A stretch of 64,000 nucleotides of DNA from Pontederia crassipes (GCA_030549335.1 CM060193.1:61781146-61845145); one strand, 5' to 3'. Counted from the first letter of the stretch, positions 25,255 through 38,102 are shown. Program-made: numbers and translations. The notes: a model not told the origin generated them from the letters alone.

Positions 25255-26085
25255 ATCAATCTGAACCGGTCGATTCGATCGATTCTACCACGAACCAACA
25301 CTTGGTCAATCAGTATGACTGTCGAACCGACAAAAATCCAACTGAACCGACGATAGGTGAAGTGGAAAAATACTGGGTCAACATTAATTTCGGAAAAAAA
25401 TAAGTTAAAATGAAAAATAGGTTGAATAAAATGTGAGGGAGTGCACTAACGGATCAAAATAAAAAATGAAAATACAAAAATAAATGTAGAAAGATAATTA
25501 ATAGGTGGAATAAAACAAATTTGGAAGTGGAGAAATAAAGAAGCCATGAATTACGGCATGATGCAACAACAAATATAAGGAAATAATTTTGGAAGTGAAA
25601 AAGTAAATAATAAAAATAAAAATAAAAATATTGAGTAAGCATTAGTTTTTTAATATAATATATAATTTGAAAAAGAAGCCTAATTCAATTGTAAATATGA
25701 AAATAAGGAAAAAATAATGAGAAATAAATAAAAATAGAAAAAGAAATAAATATCGAAGGACATAAAATTAGAGAAATAAATGGAAATAAAAAAGAGATGA
25801 AAATCAAAAGTTAATAATATTGTTAATATAATATACCGATATTATATTAATAATAATCCACTAGAAATTGGATAGTTTAACTTTATACAATATATAAAAT
25901 AATTATTTTATATTAATTTATTATTAGTAGTAGTTTACTATTATAAAATATAATATATTACTTATTATATTTATTCAAGATTAATATAAATAATATTATC
26001 TTAATAGAATTCGCTTCTTTGCGATCGAACTCGATCGAACCAATGACATCGATCGGGTGACGGGTCCGATTATAAAACATTGACA
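25255..26085. mobile_element. Non-autonomous repeat with GGTTCGATCGG-like ends (copy A)
   Basis: Begins with GAACCGGTCGATTCGATCG and ends with GATCGAACTCGATCGAACC then GGGTCCGATTATAAAACATTG. The AT-rich middle is full of AAATAAAAA-type sequence. The element at 35430-36460 has the same arrangement in the same orientation. Ends of the two copies are imperfectly inverted (CGGACCGGA versus TCCGGTCCG), pointing to a DNA-transposon-like family. Superfamily not determined. Confidence 0.5.
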
Positions 26086-27573
26086 TCAACAGTCCTAAGT
26101 CTAACTTAATAAACCAGTTGAACTAAATGCGATGACTACACTTAAATCCACTATTGTTGTTAGCAAAACGACAGCACCCATGACGGACCACGGCGGTCTG
26201 ACTAAGGACCTGTAGCAAGCAAGGAACTGTGATAAATTAATGCCTTGTGCAGAATACAATTTTGTCAAACTGTAACAGGTAATAAAAGTCAGGAAAGGGA
26301 CCTTCAGATCTCGAAGTTGCAGCTGGGTCCTGTTGCGATTGTCTTCATCTGTAAAAATGGCTGGAAGCTGGAAAACAGGGGAGAAGTAGGCAGGTCAAAG
26401 TCTTGATATTCCCACAGGATAACGAGTGAGTTTCTGGTAGTAGCACATCAAATTTGATCAAAGAGTCCACCAGAAAAAAAAACACAGTCGTCTCCTTCGT
26501 TTCTGAGTAATTAATGCTAAATCACATGGCAACAAAACTTCAATGAAAAATAAGAAAAAAAATGAGTAGGAAGAAAAAGAAGTAAAATACAAACAAACAC
26601 GACCTTGCACATTAATTCTTTCCCTTTTTTTTTTCCTTCCGTCTTACAGAATCAGTATAATGGATATTGGTCTGAACTCTGACGCATATCAGGAGTTCGA
26701 AATAAAAATGCATCTACACCTCATCCTCAAGAAAAGAAAAGAAAACCCAGAGCCTTTGACAAGTGAACACACAAAAGAAACGTCTGTCTTTAAAAATGAA
26801 AATCAGTAACACTTCATCATCTCAGAGTTATAAATGCAATTTTATATTAGCAACCACATCCTTTTTGGAAAAGATGATGTGTGGAGGCCTCATCCACGGT
26901 GGAACAAATGCCAGTTTTGTTGATGTACTTCTAGTTTTTCCATCACAAATGCAAGAACCAAAAATAGGCAGTTCAGAGAAACATGAGCGACATAAATTAT
27001 TCCGCTTGCTTTCAACAATAATTCTAGACTCAAATTAATCAAGCAAAGACTAATTACTTCAGGTGACCAGAAAGAGGCAGGCAATGCTTCTCAAGGGAAT
27101 CAAGTTTCGTCCTCAAAAAGGGACAGATGAGATGCGGAGCCTCAAACAACCCAGTCAGTCACAAATCTTGTAGCTACAGTTACTATCATTTTGATATCTG
27201 AATCTGTCGAACAGTGGTATGAATTCCAACACTTCATTTCCACTACCATATGTCAGCAACCAGCAGCATCATGGAGAATATGTGCTGTACTCCGAAGTAA
27301 TCAATGTCCCTGGAGCAACCAGATTTGAGCCTTCTTCTATGCTACGAGCAGCCAGATGAATCTCTCTTTGTTCACTACAGGTCTAGGACATTAACAGGTA
27401 AAAATAAGGATTGAGAATACTCTCATATTTATTGATGAAGAAATGAATCCTTCTTTTGAATGCACAATTAAGCAGTAGTACTTCCATGATTCATGGGCAC
27501 ATTCACCAACTCAATCTAAAACTCTTGGGAACAGGATCTCACTCTTGAGCATATATAAAGTACCTTGAATAAA
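26086..27573. other. Gene 3' flank and intergenic; one exon-like piece
   Basis: Mostly unassigned. On the minus strand 26348-26302 is bounded by TTTTTACAG and GTCCCT, and reads EDNRNRTQLQLRDLK in an open frame, so it looks like a short exon. It lies downstream of the stop codon of the neighbouring gene model, so its owner is unknown; it may be a relic or a missed gene end. Confidence 0.3.
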
Positions 27574-30500
27574 TTAATAGTTACACTTTGAAACAACGTC
27601 TTCCAGCTCATCAATGATTGCATCATAGCAGAAGTACTGATCCTGGTAATCACACAAGAACAGAAAAAGATATTTAACATCTTTAACAAAAGTACTGATC
27701 CATAGGATTTGAACTTTAACATCTTTAATAAAAGTTAGTAAACAAAATTACTACAATATTACATTTGTCTTTCTACTCGATGACTCCAAAGATCGAGAGA
27801 CAAATTAACAAAAGTAAATATAATCCTCATTTCTTCATGACTAGTCACTTGGTTTGAGATAACCATACATGGCGCACAATGTACATCTCTACTATTAAAC
27901 TTATCAAAATGGATTATATATACTTGAAGACATACATTTATTAGTGAACTCATCAAAATAATGGACAAGGAAAAAGAAAGATACTGCTGTCTCAACAGTC
28001 TTTAACCACCATGATCTGAAATCTGCTACATTTTTAGCCAGATCCAAAGAAGACATCACTAATGAGGACCCTTTAAATCGGGTTGAGAATAGCACAGTAG
28101 GTGCCGGTTGTCTCAATACCACCGCTGGTAACATAAGAGACCACATTACACACGGATACAAAAGAACCATGCATAACCGAACTTTTATGGGGCTTGAAGC
28201 TGCAGTGTATAAGTATTGGACCAATAACAGGTGGTACATGATACATTATTTTCAAAATATCAGGCCATTCAGATATAGGATATTGAATATGGAGGACAGG
28301 CAAAGGTTCTTCTAAATATAAGAAAGAACAAAAGCGAGTTCAAATGAAAGATGAAAATTTGAAAAGCTGCATAATGTTTTTTAAGGCATTTACATCACTT
28401 GAGGAAAATATAAAAGTAGTTCATTTAGGCGAGTAACTTCACAATTAACGTTTTCATGCAACTAATAAATGTTTTGCTTAACTTTCACAATTAAACACAT
28501 TCATGGTCTATGATTAAAAATTCCTAAAGAAGTCAGCCTTCTCATGCTTTTCAATCATTTGAATAACATGATTTACAATAATTAATGGCAATAAAAAAGA
28601 TTATCCTCATAAGGATTCAGATACATGCTGAATGAAAATGAATGATTAAATATCTTCTCAACAAAACAGTCTTTTAAGGACGCATAATTAAGGACACACA
28701 GTTAATCGTCGTTATTTTATAAAAAGTGACCATTATGAGGAATGAGGATGCTTCCTATAGTTAATTGTCTTTGTCAAAAAATAGTAGGGACACAATTCTA
28801 AGTAGCATCCTGATTTTTACAATTCCAATACCCAATTTTGTCTCTATATTAATTTAGAAGGCAGGGCGTGCCCCGCTTGCCAAACATGAAGGTCCAGAGT
28901 GTTATTTTCAGCTGCACACTCATCTCTGTGCAGTAGAATAGCACCATCTTGTAAATTCTTCTTGTATATTAGTTCAATGGTTATTTATTACGGCATGTAA
29001 ATAATGCCGCACTAAAATGCTAAATTGATAGCTCTCATGAAATTGTATATAGTTGGTAATCTGATTTGTACAAATGTGTAGTAATAATGTCACATTTTAT
29101 TTGATTTGTACTAATGCACCAAACAGGCCAACACCAAGAATAGGGACACTTCTGAAGCATAGGTGAATCTATTGGTGATGATAACTAGCAATATAAGCTA
29201 AAATGTTCCTTAACTTGACAATGTTGGTTGGTGACACACGTAATTGCATCCTTACAATAGAGGCGCAAGTGAATTATGGAAGAAACAATATCTGAAACTT
29301 GGCAATGCTGGGTAGCAACAAAATAATAACATCACAATATTTAAGACGCACATTAAGAATGCAACAAGGCAAAGCCCATAATATTGTTTTCGAAAGTAAG
29401 AATAAGGTTGCTTTTGAAAGTGCAAGTGATCTATTTAGGGACGCATAAGAAGCGTCCAGGATTAGAATTTTCATCCTCAGATACCATTTCTCTTGTAGAA
29501 ATGAGACTGAAAAGGAAAAAAAGACTAACACAAAGGCAAGGAGCTTATTAGAAACCTCTAGTGTGTGTATGTGTGTGTGAAAGGTTTCACATGCATATAT
29601 ATACGTGCTATTCTATAAAGCATGGATTATCTTGTGTGATGGAAACAATTTCTCCCTTTTTCAACAATAAGTTGTGCAACTTAATCAAATAGTGAATGAA
29701 GTCTGTGATCACCCGAAAATGCAATAATGAGCTATTAACATTTGATTTTTTTTAGAGGGATTAATATGTGAATTACCTTGGTCTTATCAACCAGATCAAG
29801 CATCAGAATTGCAGGACACATATATTGGAATATAATTTGCCATAAACTTTTTCCAACTGTGTGAGTCTATATTGGAATCGGAACATATCAGAAAATAATC
29901 ATTCATCAATTCAAGTGCATCGAGATAACTGAAAAGATGCAATGTACCTTAATAAAACTTGCATTCATATCACCTGTCCCTGAACATTTATATCCTGTAG
30001 TTGAGTTCAGGATGTCCCTTATATCATCAACTGAAAATAAAAGAGAAAAATCAGCAGAAAAAACAGGTCCAGCCGTCCAGGTATCGGAAACATCTCAGAA
30101 GCTTGATGCATGAATTATGCAGGTTATCAACATTATTTGATGCCATAAAAAAGATTAAAAAGAAGGAGAAAGTCGACATCATCCATAATTACATGGCATG
30201 ATATTGAAATAGTGATTTAAACAAATTGTTTGTTTCGAGAGCCACACTGCAACCCATTATCATCTGTACTCGGTGGAATTCACGTTCTACCAGAAGAAGA
30301 AATTATTGAGAAAAATAAAATAAAAGATAGTCTGATACAAGAACCATAAGATCACATTTAAGAAGATATACATTAAATTAAATAATATGTACACTAAGAA
30401 AGGAAACAACTCAAAAGACAGCCAGTTTGTTTTTTAGTTATTAGCTGTGATGCATTCATAACAAGAACTTAAAATCTCTCATCATAATAATATTTTCCTT

Positions 30501-31086
30501 AAGCAAGCATTCCTAACAAGAACTCAAAATCTCTTATTTCGTTCAGTAGAGTCATAGACGAATTGTATCTTCTTTCAACCAGTAAATTAATTAACACATG
30601 ATGGAGACGGCACCATAATTAGATATATTTTCCTAACTATGAGAAAAATATCAACACAATCAAGTTCATCAGAGGTTCATCAAAGTCCACGAAAGACCAA
30701 AAATTTAGGAAACTTATTACTAGCTACAGAATGAATAAATGCATATTATATGCAGTTATGCACGATCTTGAAGCTTCAAGACCTTCAATGTTGCAATAAA
30801 ATATGACAGAGAGAATGGAAAAGTGAGCGTCATTTCTTTTGGCCAAGTAAATACGCTTAATAATATAAAAAAGTTTTAAAAAATCTGAGTTGGAGACATT
30901 AACATCAGGAACAGAACTACAACAGCTTCCCCTCCATGTCACCGCGTGGTCACGGGACTTCTTCTTGATGAAGTCGAGGGTCTCGGCGCAGCGCTTCAGC
31001 TGCTGCGGCGAGAGGCGGAGCGGCGGGGCGGGATCGGAGCAGAGAGCGGAGGGGTTCAATGATGAGGAAAGCGAAGGAGTTGCCAC
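27574..31086 (-). CDS. Unrecognised multi-exon protein gene (partial model)
   Basis: I do not recognise the family. Supported exons on the minus strand: first exon from about 31086 to 30943 (LSPQQLKRCAETLDFIKKKS), then 30030-29948 (DDIRDILNSTTGYKCSGTGD), 29866-29777 (THTVGKSLWQIIFQYMCPAI), 28311-28168 (LPVLHIQYPISEWPDILKIM), 28124-27985 (VLFSTRFKG, then LDLAKNVADFRSWWLKTVET) and 27642-27574 (DQYFCYDAIIDELEDVV, ending SKCNY, stop). Phases agree from the second to the third of these and across the last three. Exons between 30943 and 30030 and between 29777 and 28311 are not resolved; LHNLLLKKGEIVS near 29680 is one candidate. The first exon's frame has no ATG: it is open back to a stop, with only GTG at 31086, and the ATG at 31111 is in another phase. 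The gene may therefore start in an unseen exon, or be damaged. No membrane segment, zinc motif or catalytic signature is obvious. Confidence 0.5.
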
Positions 31087-31186
31087 GGTGACAGGCGGAT
31101 GCCGAGGCCATGGTGGTCAATCTCCGGCTGCCGCCGGCAAGAGACTTCGAGTTCCTCGTGAGTTGGGCTTGTTTGGTAAATAACTG

Positions 31187-32590
31187 GAGGGGTGCCTGGG
31201 GTGGTGATGAAGTATAGAATTTTATTTCTGTAAAGTTATTTTTATTCTTTATTATACATCTAAACTATTTATAATGATTAACAAATAACAAATATTGTTC
31301 GTATAATTTTTTGTTAGTTAAATTTTATATTTTTTATTTGACATATTTTTTCTATTTTTATTATATTATTTAATTTTATATAAAATTTTCATTCATACTT
31401 CTATTTTAAAATTTTAAAATAAAGATAAAAATATATTTCATCGTAATATTTGTTTAGAGAGAGAGGAAAGATTGAAGAGAGAGAATATAAGAGAGATAGA
31501 GAGGGAGGCCAGGAAAGAGAGAAAGAAGAGCAACATTAATTTAGTCTAAATTTATTAATTCCTTCTTATTCTACTTATCCGATGGAATAAAAAAATACTA
31601 TATTAGAAGGGTTTAGTTTAGTTATTTCATCCCTCCCCTCATAATTAATATAAAATTATTATTCAAACAAGACATATACTTTCATATACTAACTCACTTC
31701 CTCAAAATTCTTAAGGACGTTTTCCTATAAGTAATCTTCTTATATTACTAATAATTTGAAGTTAAGTTACTTGGGCCCATCATATTATTTTATTTATTTT
31801 ATTTTAATTTGTAGGTAATTTGAATTATCTAACAATATAAATTGCGCAATTCACATTGGCTAAGAGGATATCCATATTGACACCCAAATGTCCAGCCTTT
31901 TCTAATCTTAGACAAATAAAATATAAAAATTCATATAACAATAATAAATAATATTATTACTATCATTATTATCATAATTAGTAATATTAATTTATTTAAA
32001 AATTATGTTATTATTATTTACATGAATTGCATATTATTATTAGTTATTATTTTAAATATTATATATACTCATTATCATTATTTTCATTTTAAAAAGATAT
32101 GAAATATTTATAATTTTATTTATTTATTTCATTAATTATATGATTTTTATTTGAGTTTTAGCTGGATTATATAATATTTAATTTAATATTAGTAATAAAG
32201 GGTATTTTAGTAAAAAATATATAGTGTCATTTAAATTGGTGAAAAAATTAGTACATAGTAAATAATATAATGCACATTGTTGATAATTTATTAGGGGACA
32301 ATATTTCTATTAGGAAATGCAGATTGCTTGGTGATGTGAATTGATGTAGTAAATGTCCCCCTTCCTTTGGGGATGGGTTCTCGAATTTTGTCTTGATTTT
32401 TAATTAATAATTTATTGTAATTATCAATATATACATTAATAATTTATTATAATTATCAATACATTACATCTCACTCATCGATTTCATAGATAAAAAATCC
32501 TACCTCTTTTCTCTTTCTTTCTCCCTAACATCATAATCTCTCTCCTTTCTTTCTCCCTGATCCTAATCTCTCAAGTTGTCGGCACCCCCA
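31187..32590. other. AT-rich intergenic DNA
   Basis: AT-rich sequence with a GA-rich patch at about 31458-31530. No gene seen. Confidence 0.45.
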
Positions 32591-32719
32591 TCCTTCTCAT
32601 GGCGGTGTCCTTCTCGATATGAGTTGGGGAAGCATGGACCTCGATCCGATGTTGTCACTGCCGTTGTTGATGGAGGTGGATAGCGTCGCGATGGTCGTAA
32701 AGCCCGATGATGCATGAAA

Positions 32720-34150
32720 AATTATGTATTATTTTAGGCCATTTAATTTGTATATTATGAGTAGTTTGTGGTTAAGAAAGGAGAGAGTTGAATTATTTCT
32801 ATAAAATTGGTTTAAGATTTGATTTCTACCTAAGTTGTGGATAAATTTATCGTAGAAAATAAAAAAGACAAGAAAAATGGCCGAAAACATGGAACCATGC
32901 AACCTTTGTCATGATCGAGCCACATCTAGTCATAGCCGTGCCTATCGAGATCCCACCTTGATGCACGGTTACAACCGTTCCTCTTGATGATATGGCCATT
33001 CCTCTTGGTGTCACGATCATACCTCTATTTGGCACGACTGTTCCTTTATCCACAACCGTTCCACCGAGTTCATGGCCATGAGTGTGGAGCTGGAATCATC
33101 GTCTCGGCCATGGCCGTGCGTGGATTGGAGATGAGAATCATCACGGTCACGGCTGTGACGATGGGCAGTTAGGTGATTTGAAGGCAAATTTTATCTATTT
33201 TTCGGATAGAGTTTCATTTCTTCCTTTAGAGGAGGAGAAACTCTATAAAAGGGGGCAAAAGAGGACTTGAAAAAGCATCCCTAGAGCATAGATTTGAAAT
33301 GTAGAAAGAGGAGAATAGCGAGAACAATAGCACAACTCTGTCGAAAACTCGAGATAACACGTGCACAACGGCTGCAAGAGTTCTTTGTTTTCTTTTCTTA
33401 TTTTTTACATTAGATTTGATGCTATTCTTCTTAGATTTATTCATTCATTAGAGTCATCCTAGTTGAACCCTATTGTGTTTTAGAATGTTTCTTAATATTA
33501 TTTTAGTTTGAATATTTAATAGCATTGCAATTTTGTGTTTAATGCTTTTCCTTTGATTCTATAATTTATGTTTTGATTCTTATCTAAGAAGAAGTAATTA
33601 TTTTCATAATAGTTTCTAGAATTGATCTTATTTATTGCATGCCACAAATAGAGAAATAGAAAGATACATAATTTATGTAGTTATTAAGGTGACTTAATAA
33701 AGCCCTTAATCTTAATTCCATTTTAATGCATTTAATAAAGCCCTTAATCTTAATTTCATTTTAATGCATCTTTTGATTAATTAGATAAGTTAAAAATTGA
33801 GAGGATTAATTTAATCTAATTATTTATAAGATAATAGTTAAAGCCTGAAATATTGATTAACTAATTTTGAAAATTCAACTTTATTATTGATTTAATTAAT
33901 TCTAAGTCGAAAAATTTATTACATTTAAGTGATGATAATTAGGTGCTCTAATCATCAAATCGTTATTTCTCCATGTGATCATTTATTTTATTTCATCATT
34001 TTATTTTATTCACTTTTTAAAACAATCTTTTCTTAATTTTTTAATTAACAAGGTTAAAATAGAATCTAAGATATTAATCGTCCTCATAGGAACGATAATT
34101 TTACCCATTCACTTTATTACTTGAATGATTAGTACACTTGCTAGCGTTTG
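32720..34150 (+). mobile_element. LTR-retroelement remnant (fossil), family uncertain
   Basis: A TATA-like CTCTATAAAAGGGGGCAAAA at 33240 sits in the kind of context seen in long plant LTRs, followed by a leader-like tract. A later phrase (CTCATAGGAACGATAATTTTACC, about 34083-34105) also resembles long plant LTR ends. An internal duplication of about 37 bp (TTTAATAAAGCCCTTAATCTT, 33693-33765) is present. No coding domain, clear LTR ends or target duplications were found, so this is only a probable, old, broken element. Confidence 0.28.
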
Positions 34151-34238
34151 CTATCATTTTTACATACATCACTCGGTCAATTGCGAAGGCTAGGGAAGGC
34201 CGTGCGAGCTCACCTGTCCATGGAGGGGCAAATCAACG

Positions 34239-34685
34239 TTACGGCGGTGGCGGCTGGAGCACAATCATAGAGGTGTGGGTACAATCCACTGGCTTAGAGA
34301 AAAAACCACGCTTCCCAAATGCATTTCCTCGGTAGCTCATCACGATTCCTCGACCGTCATTGCGGCGACGAAGGCTGCAGGCGCACATGAGCAGGAGTGA
34401 CGGGTGGCAAGAGCATTGTGTGTGGAAGGTGTGACCGCAAGCAGGCATCACGCAGACAAGCTCGCCCTCCGCCAGCTCCGTGAGGCAGATGGCACACTCG
34501 GGTGCATCACCATGGACATCTCTTGGGCCGCGAACATGACGGTCAACTGGGGCAAATGTGGATATGATGATGATGCCTTGACAGAAGATTGCTTGCGGGA
34601 GGTCTGTTGTTGTGCAAACAGACGAAAAATGCATCGTTGAAGACATCGATGGAGAGAGAGAGAGACGGGGAATCGAGGTCCCCAC
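34239..34685 (-). pseudogene. Broken ATL-type RING-H2 finger gene
   Basis: The minus-strand frame contains APECAICLTELAEGELV, then PACGHTFHTQC, at about 34413-34500. This is the first half of a RING-H2 domain of the ATL type of E3 ubiquitin ligase (C-x2-C, then C-x-H-x2-H-x2-C). The second half is absent: after the HTQC cysteine there is no conserved WL and no final C-P-x-C-R. The usual N-terminal membrane segment is also missing. ATL genes are normally single-exon with both features, so this copy is most likely a degraded retro- or transposon-captured fragment. It sits between repeats and near a GC-rich hairpin. Confidence 0.6.
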
Positions 34686-34708
34686 GGGGGTTTGAATCCC
34701 CGTGGGGA
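34679..34708. repeat. Perfect 11-bp inverted repeat, 8-nt loop
   Basis: TCCCCACGGGG and CCCCGTGGGGA flank GTTTGAAT. In this eukaryotic setting it is more likely part of a repeat element than a terminator. Confidence 0.8.
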
Positions 34709-34709
34709 T

Positions 34710-35429
34710 TGAGACAGGGATTAATTACACCCGCACTGAGGATTTGAGGAGGGGTCAATGGAGTCGGGGGCGGGCGAGTGTTCCCCACCTCAAATAGAGT
34801 CGAGTGCCATCCCTAATCTCAGCCGGAAGCGACTCCATTGCAGTTGGTAGTAAAGGAAAGTATACATGGGAAAATGAAATAACAATATGCGATAAAAAAT
34901 TGAAAATACACTCAAAATTATATATGCCATGAATGATTATATTAAAGGATGTAAAATTTTATTGTTTTCAACTTATTGACTAAAATATTGTTTAACATTT
35001 ATCATAATGAAAATGTAGTCTAAAATATCACATTTTTTAAATTTCTAAAAAACTATCCATCAATCACACTCTAAGCGATACCAAATTTCTTTATTTACAA
35101 ACTTTCAAATTGAAAAAAGAACTCTTGATTTTCCAAAGGTGATTATAATAAGATACGTTTTTAGTCAATATTGTCAAACAAATATTATCGTAAATATAAT
35201 ATTAATGAAACTAATAGTCTTAAAATAGAACATAATATTACTAAAATTAATCTTTTATTTTAATCAAAATAAATCAAGTGACTTCAAGAAATATGATTGC
35301 TTGAAGGTATCACTAAATGACTTAAATAATTGTTTATCATTCATGTCTAGTATAATAATGAGTCCACATTTACCGCCTGATTTAATCAATAAGTGATCGT
35401 AACATTCATTGCAAACAAGAAAAATCATG
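34710..35429. other. AT-rich intergenic DNA
   Basis: No gene or repeat that I can name. Confidence 0.4.
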
Positions 35430-36460
35430 ATTTTGAAAACCGGACCGGACTGACCGGTTCGATCGGTTCAATCACAAATCGACTGCAATCTGGCTTTTTG
35501 CCTGAAAATCGGAAATGGCTAACTGGGTTGAACCGGGAAAATTGATTCAACCAATTGAATCAGCTCAATCTGGTTTTTTAAATTTTTGCATTAAAAGAAG
35601 CAAAATAGAAAGTTAATTAATAGAATCAAATGAAAAAGGAAAGGGAAAATCTGTCCAGTTGGCTTTTTTATTTTTGCATTAAAGAAAATGTAAATGGAAT
35701 TTAAATGATAGAATCAAATAAGAAAGGAAAGGAAATTAATTAATTGTGAAAGGAGTAAAGGAAGGTGATGGCGTATAAATATAGTGAGAAATTTAAAGAG
35801 AAGAATCAAGTGAGAAGTTTAAGGAGGAAAAGAGGAAGTGAGAGAAAAATGAAAAAAATAGAAAGGAGAAATACTTTAATAGAAAGATATGAAAAAAAAG
35901 TAAAGTTATTAATAGAAAAATAAAAATAAATGATACTAATGGAACAAAAATAAAAAAAATAAAAAAATTGTTAGATCAGAAAAATTGAGGTCAATGTCAC
36001 TCATAAGTTTTTTTTATACATTTTGTTAAATAATATATTCCATTTTTATATATTTACATTATAATAGTAAATTTAAATAAAATTAAATCATTCAACTTTA
36101 TACCTTTTAAATACAAAGAACATGAAGTTCAAGAATTAACATTATTTTTCATATTATTTTAATATATTGAACCTACATTTTCTTTTTATATTAAGTTTAT
36201 ACAAAATTAGAATATATTTGGATAAATTTATTTTAAAAATTAGTGAAAATATGGTTTATAAAATAAGATATTTAAATTAACGTTCAATATGTTGTAAGTA
36301 TTATATATATATTCTTTTTAGAGTATTATTCATAATATATTTTTGAAATCATAGAAAATAATATTTTAATAAAAATTTGATTCAATTCGATTGAATTCGA
36401 TTAAACCGATTGAACCACGATCCAATTAGTACGTCCGTTTGACATCCGGTCCGAATTATT
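35430..36460. mobile_element. Non-autonomous repeat with GGTTCGATCGG-like ends (copy B)
   Basis: Starts TTTTGAAAACCGGACCGG and continues with GACCGGTTCGATCGGTTC; ends with GATTGAACCACGATCC and CATCCGGTCCGAATTATTG. The outermost parts are imperfect inverted repeats of one another. The middle is AT- and purine-rich with GGAAAG/GAGAAG runs. Same family and orientation as 25255-26085. Confidence 0.55.
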
Positions 36461-36474
36461 GAAGTGAGACATTT

Positions 36475-36665
36475 TTTTTTCTATTTATCCAAGCAAAATA
36501 CTGTCTCCTTCCGTCATTGATGATGTCATGAGGAATGTGGATAACCTTAATCACATCACAGGAAAAATTAAACCTTTTTTTATTCTATTTATACAAGACA
36601 ATACTACATGTATCCGTCATCGATGATGTCATGACTGATGTCAAATAACTTTAATCAACTTATAG
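36475..36665. repeat. Two tandem copies of a 104-bp unit with TGATGTCATGA
   Basis: TCTATTTAT(C/A)CAAG recurs at 36480 and 36584; each copy carries CCGTCAT(T/C)GATGATGTCATGA. The shared motif contains TGATGTCA, close to a bZIP core, but a regulatory role is only a possibility. Confidence 0.75.
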
Positions 36666-36837
36666 CTGCTGAGTGCTGTCCGCATGAATTAAATTATATA
36701 ACATATGTATCACCTTTGGTATTTTGCTATTCACATAAAAACTAAAATCACACCCACTTTGGGATTGAAGATTATAACGTCTTCATCACTTTAAATTATT
36801 GATCCTCGTGAACTTAATTTTGATAGATAAATATAAT

Positions 36838-36975
36838 AATTTAATATTTGTTAATTATACATATATTAATTATTATTCATTTTATGATGGATGATGAATT
36901 TATTAGTTAAATAATTTTTTAATCCACCATTCGTTATGAATCGGAAGATGATTAATAAGCGTAGGATGATGCTAC
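36838..36975. mobile_element. Diverged copy of a small foldback MITE
   Basis: Shares CATTTTATGATGGATGATGAATTTAT-type sequence and a GATGATTAATAAGCGT...GGATGATGCTAC end with the 116-bp foldback element at 57345-57460. Clearly older or more diverged than that copy. Confidence 0.45.
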
Positions 36976-37383
36976 ATTTTTTCTTAAATATAAATCGGTG
37001 ACTAACTTCGTACTTGGAAATTAAATTTTGGATCCTTAGAAGTTAGAACACCCCACCAAATAAAAAAACGTCAAAAGATTTCCTTTTTTTGTTATAAATT
37101 TGATAATAATTGTTCTACGGTTATTTGATGGACGGATTTAAACGGCCCAAGTAAACGTTTAAACGGGCAAAGGCTTGGGTTCACAATTCCGCGGCCCAAT
37201 CGGTCCAATCTAAACTTGCGAACGCTCCTTGAAATTGAAATTAAACCAAACGCATATTTTTTCGCGCCCATTTTGATCGATTTCCGAGAGCTTTGGCGAT
37301 CTCCGGCGGTCCAGCACTCACCGCTCCGCCGGACGCCTGCCGTCGTCGTCGTCGTCTCTCTCTCTCTCAAGAGAAGGCAGCGA

Positions 37384-37672
37384 ATGGCGTCGACCTTCTT
37401 CCAAGTCATCGCCGACGGCGGCAAGAACAGCGACGAAGACGGCATAAAAAAAGGTCCTCCCACTTCCCTGGTGCTTGAATCCCAGTCACATTTCTGTATT
37501 CCATTAACCACCCCTTTTACCTCGTTAGGGAGCTCGATTGGAAGAAAATGCCGTTCGCGAGATCGACGCCGCATGCCGCGACGCGTCCGTTTCTACCTTC
37601 AGCAGTCATCAAGGTTCGGCGGCCAATCCGGACGACCATATTGCTTCTTTTCAGAAAGAAATTAAGATAAAG
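37384..37672 (+). CDS. 5' part of an unrecognised plus-strand gene (two exons)
   Basis: Exon 1 is 37384-37453 and exon 2 is 37533-37672, with a 79-bp GT-AG intron and matching phase. Together they encode 70 residues: MASTFFQVIADGGKNSDEDG, then KKARLEENAVREIDAACRDA, VSTFSSHQGSAANPDDHIAS and FQKEIKIK before a GTATG donor. The end of exon 2 is in phase 0. No continuation was found in the next kilobase, which includes a possible solo LTR. The gene is therefore either truncated or continues with a long intron. The acidic, charged composition and final FQKEIKIK suggest the start of a coiled-coil region. I do not recognise the family. The start ATG follows a CT-rich leader (CTCTCTCTCTC at 37359). 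Confidence 0.5.
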
Positions 37673-38102
37673 GTATGAATCAATTTAACAATCCATCCGT
37701 TAACTTGTGGATCTAAGTACCTCATATTCTACGAGCTTATTAACATTAATTTATTCTATTCCATCCTGTGTTAGTACTAAGGATTTGCAAATGGTTTAGT
37801 TGTCACAGGAAACAAAAACGAGTCAATTGCAATTAATTTTGATATGCTACACTTTTCTTTTAGACTGGAAGTAGAATAAATAAATATCTTGTCTAGCCGA
37901 AAATATAACCAATATTCCACTAAAATAAGATTAAAAGAATCAACATCTCATTCTTTTGAAAAAATATTATAAAACCGTAATGCCACAGTTTCTTAATCTG
38001 TGAAAGAAGAAAGTGCATTCTTTTCAATAGCAAAAATATCAATATTCCACTCTTTTTGAACCATATCCAATTTTTTTCAAGCACATGTTATTATATTGTT
38101 TA

